This document shows positions 60,471 to 64,000 of a stretch of DNA of 64,000 bases, in pieces (positions within the stretch are counted from its first letter, which is position 1; every line of letters begins with the position of its first letter). The position numbers and the translations under genes were made by a program. The stretch lies in assembly GCA_021397835.1 (NCBI GenBank), contig JAJFZO010000566.1, positions 7,684,001-7,748,000 of the forward strand. The letters are read 5' to 3'. The notes under the pieces were generated by a model. The model saw nothing but the letters and a program-made list of their open reading frames with translations. It searched no databases and was not told the origin of the DNA. The DNA is from Moringa oleifera. Lineage: Eukaryota; Streptophyta; Magnoliopsida; Brassicales; Moringaceae.

Positions 60471-61673
60471 GGAAAGTAGGGGAAAGGAATGGATAAAAAG
60501 AGCTTGTTCAAGGAGGGTAGGTAGTGGGGAAGCGAAGTAATTATGTTGGTTAAATCAAGAAATAGGCAATCATGCTTGTTAAGGATTTTAGATTCAAATA
60601 GCTCGTTGATAAACGATCAGTTAAGCTAAGAGAAAAAAAGCAATAGTTCTTCCAATGAAGCAAGCAACCAACCAGTTCCAACTATTGCAGTGATAGCCAT
60701 CAAAGCAAGAAGTATTTACTTGTAAGATTGAGTGGGAAGAGCGAAACTTGATAGGTCTCGTAACTACTAAGCTAATAGGTAGCTTTAAAAAATGGCTACT
60801 ATGTCTCTAGCTTACAATGATTTGGTGGGAAATTGAAAGTGAAGAAAGCTTAGTGCAAGTAACAGAAGTAATCAAGTAGTAATCAAGAGTCGAAGGTTTA
60901 ATTCCACTTAGTGGCGAATTCAACCAACATAAAATGTAAGCTCAGCCCTTTTTAAAGCCAATTTACTTGCCTTTATTCTCTCATTTCTTTATACTACTTT
61001 AACTTTCTATCAACCACTTTAGTTTAATGAAGGTAATCTTTTCTCTGATGTCCTAAACTAACCACTCTAACCACGAGTTTTTGAATTAATTCTTGCCCTT
61101 TCTTTTTATTTAAGTCAGCTGCTTGCTCTTTTTTCATGCTTGCTTATGCCTAGAAGCTTAGTAATCTTTCTGAGAAGATATGCTTGATGACCACTTACTT
61201 CACTTAGTTCATTCCTTCCTAAGAGAAGATGCAAAAAACTCAAAACTTTTTTAGAAAATAAAAACTCAGTTTACAAGCCTAAGCGCCACAAATAGAGAGG
61301 ATGGATATTATTGTTTGAAAAATGCATCTTACTTAGGTTGGAACAAATGCCAGTATAGTTGCTATTTCTATACCATTATTAATAAAATGAGCACTCTTCT
61401 TTCTCTTATCATCCAAAGTAGATCTTTTCTTAGTCGAGTCAGATCCACGCTGTGGGTTAATCTTTCATTTTTTTGGAGCTTTACTTTACTAATAAGGGTT
61501 TGCTGCCCTTATATGCTTTAAGCTTATTGACTCTTCAAACTGATACCTTCACATCTTGCCTTAAGCTTTTATCAATTTACATGCTGATGAGCTCATTCCC
61601 TCAAGTTTTGTGACTCGAATAATAAAAGCTCTATGATAAAACGCAAAAGAACGCCAACTTACATGCTGAAGAG
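60471..61673. other. Spacer between CACTA element and repeat copy 2
   Basis: About 1.2 kb without recognisable gene. It does not match the sequence left of repeat copy 1 (53.4-54.65 kb), so the duplicated unit either starts in this spacer's junction or the two flanks have different histories. The 68-codon frame at 61,315 is not recognised. Confidence 0.45.
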
Positions 61674-63941
61674 CCTAAAACTGAAGGAGAAAGCGCTAAC
61701 AAGCTATTTAGTTGATCTCAAAGAGCTAACCTCAATGGAAAAAGACAAGGTAAGCATCCAAAGCAGCATCAATTGAACTATTGTATCAAGTTTCTAATAC
61801 CACACATCTAGTTTATCCTAAAGCAACATTTCTTAAACTAGCATTCCCATCAGTAGAGGATGAAGCCTTTGCTTGTTTATCCTAACAAGGGTTTATGAAT
61901 CACTCAAAGAAGCCTTTCTAGCCACATATAAATTGGCATCCTTATCCTTATCTTTATGCATAAGGGGCATCAAAATCTGAATATGTGAAAAGAATTTGGG
62001 AATCCTCATTCGTACTCATATTGGCTAAATCTAGCATAGTGAGTCTCATTTCGATATGTGAATAAATGTCTTTAAAAGGCATGTCGATGAAAGAGGACTG
62101 AGAACCATAAGGCGAGCATCAAAATGCTAGCACAAATAACTCACATAGACATGCATGATAAGGTGTGTAGGGCAAACCAAGCCATCACTTTTACCAGATA
62201 TAGGTCCAGATAATGTAAGAGCCTACTACTGAAACCTAACCCGTAAGGGGCTAAGGTCCAAGGGATGTACTGCTAAAACTGTCTCCTTACCCAAGGGTCC
62301 AATTTCATATAAGTTTAACTCCTCCAATAATGAGAGAAACTTCGCACATAATGGCTAAAGTCCTTTTTAAAAAAAAAAAAAACCATTAACTTCGCAAGGG
62401 ACAAAATAAGTAAGGTAGAGATTAAATTAAGCATAAAAGTTTTAAGAATCAGAGGATAGAACTTCTTAATACTTGCCAGGAACCGATGTAATTAGGATAA
62501 AAGCTTGCCATGACTTCCAAGCAAGCTGTGTTAGGTCACACTTCTTGAAGTTCTAACCTAGTAACATAACACTACTCTAAAATGAATCTATTTCAATAAC
62601 TTGAAATGCTCATATCTGATCTAGCCATTACATTTGGAGGTTGATCGACAAGAGATGTTACTTCCTTTCAATCAATAATGAGAAGGCCACGTCACCCACG
62701 AGAACTTTATTTCACTATACTATATATTTTTTTGGAATTGTATTTTCTTTGCCTGCACAACTACTATGCTTAAGCTTGGCTAGTTGATCCTTTAGTCATA
62801 ACTCCAAGCGAAGAAGTTTATGTATTTCTTGAGGAAATAGATCGAATTAGAGTTTTCGGCCTCAACTTATGTCAGCAAAATGTTTAATGAACATGGGCTT
62901 GCGGATTTTCCTTAGCACCCAAATTTCTCTATTAACTTCATCTTTAGTGGGTAGAAGGAAGAAGATAGCATATGAACATCAAGTGGAGCAAGGTGGAGCA
63001 CTCTTCGAACCAAATAAGCATATAGAATGATTTGAACCAATAACAATAACCAACCAATTGTAAGGGCTGGCCAAACAAAGGGCACAAAAGATCGTTAACT
63101 CTTATTGTTATTACAAGCCTAAAGGCGAAGGGTGGGACATTAATCCAAAGAACAAGTACAATACAAAGCCCTTCTTCCATGAAAGAAAGGATCAGACAAA
63201 AGGTAGAAAAGCTAAGATAAAGTCGCTTCCTTAATCACTCAGGTACGACTTTATTAAGTAAATTAACTTTATCTTTACTAGTAGCCATGGTAGGCATAAT
63301 TTAACTTGAGCTCTTTAAAGCCTTTCATGCCTCACTTCACTAGTGCTTTTCACTAGATCTTTTTTGAAGCAACAAGAACTCTTTCCTTATGAAAGGGTCT
63401 CATTTTCCTGCATGGGCTTTCCCCAAGGGGTATGTAATAAGTCTTACCTAGCCAGATCTTAAGATCTCATGGCTTAGTAATCTGCAGACGCTTCATATGA
63501 AGCCAAATCTACTAAATAGGATAATCCACTGATCTAGATAGGTGAGTTCGTATATAACCAAGGAAGAACAAGGGAAAACTCAACCAGAAGATGAGTTAAC
63601 CTAAACGCTCATGAACAGAGATTTTTAATACTGAAAAAAAAACTTGGTAGAAGGCCTACAACTAATGTACTTTTGCTTTTTTTCTTGTGCATTCAACCAT
63701 CCTATGGTCAAGCTTTGGACGAAGCTCACACTCGACCCCTTGTTAACATTTTCTCTTTTGTTAAGGAGACTTGTCAATGATGGTGGTTAGCAAAGTGAAT
63801 CTTTCCCCTTTATCTTGAATGATTAGTGTCATTAACCTCTTGGTCCACATTGGATTTGGCATAGCACTGTCATGACTTTCAAAAAATTACTAATTTTCAT
63901 AAGGCACGACTCGAAGAAAGAGATAAATCCAACTTTTAATG
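61674..63941 (+). repeat. Direct repeat, copy 2
   Basis: Counterpart of 54,655-56,791, longer mainly because of 132 extra bases at 63,457-63,588. Copy 1 at 56,434-56,438 shows only one of the two CCAGA words that bracket the extra sequence, so either copy 1 lost it by a short-repeat deletion or copy 2 gained it. The extra part opens with the palindrome AGATCTTAAGATCT. The copy ends directly at a CACTA terminus, as copy 1 does. Confidence 0.88.
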
Positions 63942-64000
63942 CACTACAAAAAAATTTAAAAGTAGCAACACAATATAGCGACTGATTTTGTCAGTTGCTA
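63942..64000 (+). mobile_element. 5' end of a second CACTA copy, cut by window end
   Basis: The last 59 bases begin CACTACAAAAAAA and continue with AGCGACTGA and TCAGTTGCT, the same terminus and subterminal hairpin as at 56,792, with a few substitutions. The element continues beyond the window. Confidence 0.85.

Noticed and set aside
54655..63941. LTR retrotransposon with 2.2-kb LTRs
   Set aside because: The repeats do not start with TG or end with CA, no primer-binding site, polypurine tract or gag-pol sequence lies between them, and the repeat runs on into a CACTA end.

Overview
The window comes from the nuclear genome of a seed plant, most likely a eudicot. The evidence is TTTAGGG-type (Arabidopsis-type) telomere-like repeats, a coiled-coil NB-ARC-LRR resistance gene relative, a NAC transcription factor relative, MULE and CACTA DNA transposons, and a degenerate copy of the plant mitochondrial trnS-trnF-trnP cluster. 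I cannot name the species. No gene in the window is clearly intact; nearly everything is repeat, transposon or gene relic.

Region 1 (1-30,242) is one very AT-rich degenerate tandem array. Its basic unit is about 17 bp with the core AATTGGGCCTAA and an A/T-rich filler. The units build multi-kilobase higher-order copies, recognised because long non-periodic stretches recur in the same order: copy A (1-3,604), B (about 6,775-10,078), E (partial, about 10,575-13,150), C (about 20,405-24,877), F (a short fragment, about 26,045-26,300) and D (26,612-30,242). A and D resemble each other most, and so do B and C. Each larger copy carries a telomere-like block. In B and C this block folds from CCCTAAA-type to TTTAGGG-type, and left of B about 1 kb of the 17-bp array is also inverted. 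Three foreign inserts interrupt the array: a possible exon fragment (11,295-11,483), a foldback MITE (17,548-18,058) and a 1.1-kb block (24,955-26,040).

Region 2 (30,243-42,700) is a decayed resistance-gene cluster plus a NAC gene. A minus-strand CNL pseudogene (38,678-35,975) keeps a 316-codon LRR frame, but its NB-ARC part is frameshifted and partly deleted. A second LRR relic lies at 39.6-39.9 kb. Flanking DNA is duplicated (30.3-31.7 and 35.25-35.7 kb against 39.9-41.2 kb). One copy carries an extra block of about 3.5 kb with an orphan casein kinase 2 alpha exon and a 0.9-kb tandem duplication. A minus-strand NAC gene (42,124-41,383) has one single-base frameshift but keeps a TATA box and two G-boxes upstream.

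Region 3 (42,700-54,650) holds a LINE reverse-transcriptase scrap, a minus-strand MULE transposase pseudogene (about 47,640-45,560) and a nuclear insertion of mitochondrial DNA with degenerate trnS, trnF and trnP. The remaining several kilobases contain no gene that I can recognise.

Region 4 (54,655-64,000) is a direct duplication of about 2.1-2.3 kb with a unit offset of about 7 kb. Each copy ends at the same CACTA transposon terminus. The complete CACTA-like element (56,792 to about 60,470) contains a GC-rich minisatellite, a roughly 145-bp AT-rich tandem repeat and a coiled-coil terminal exon resembling plant En/Spm-type proteins. The window closes 59 bases into the second CACTA copy.
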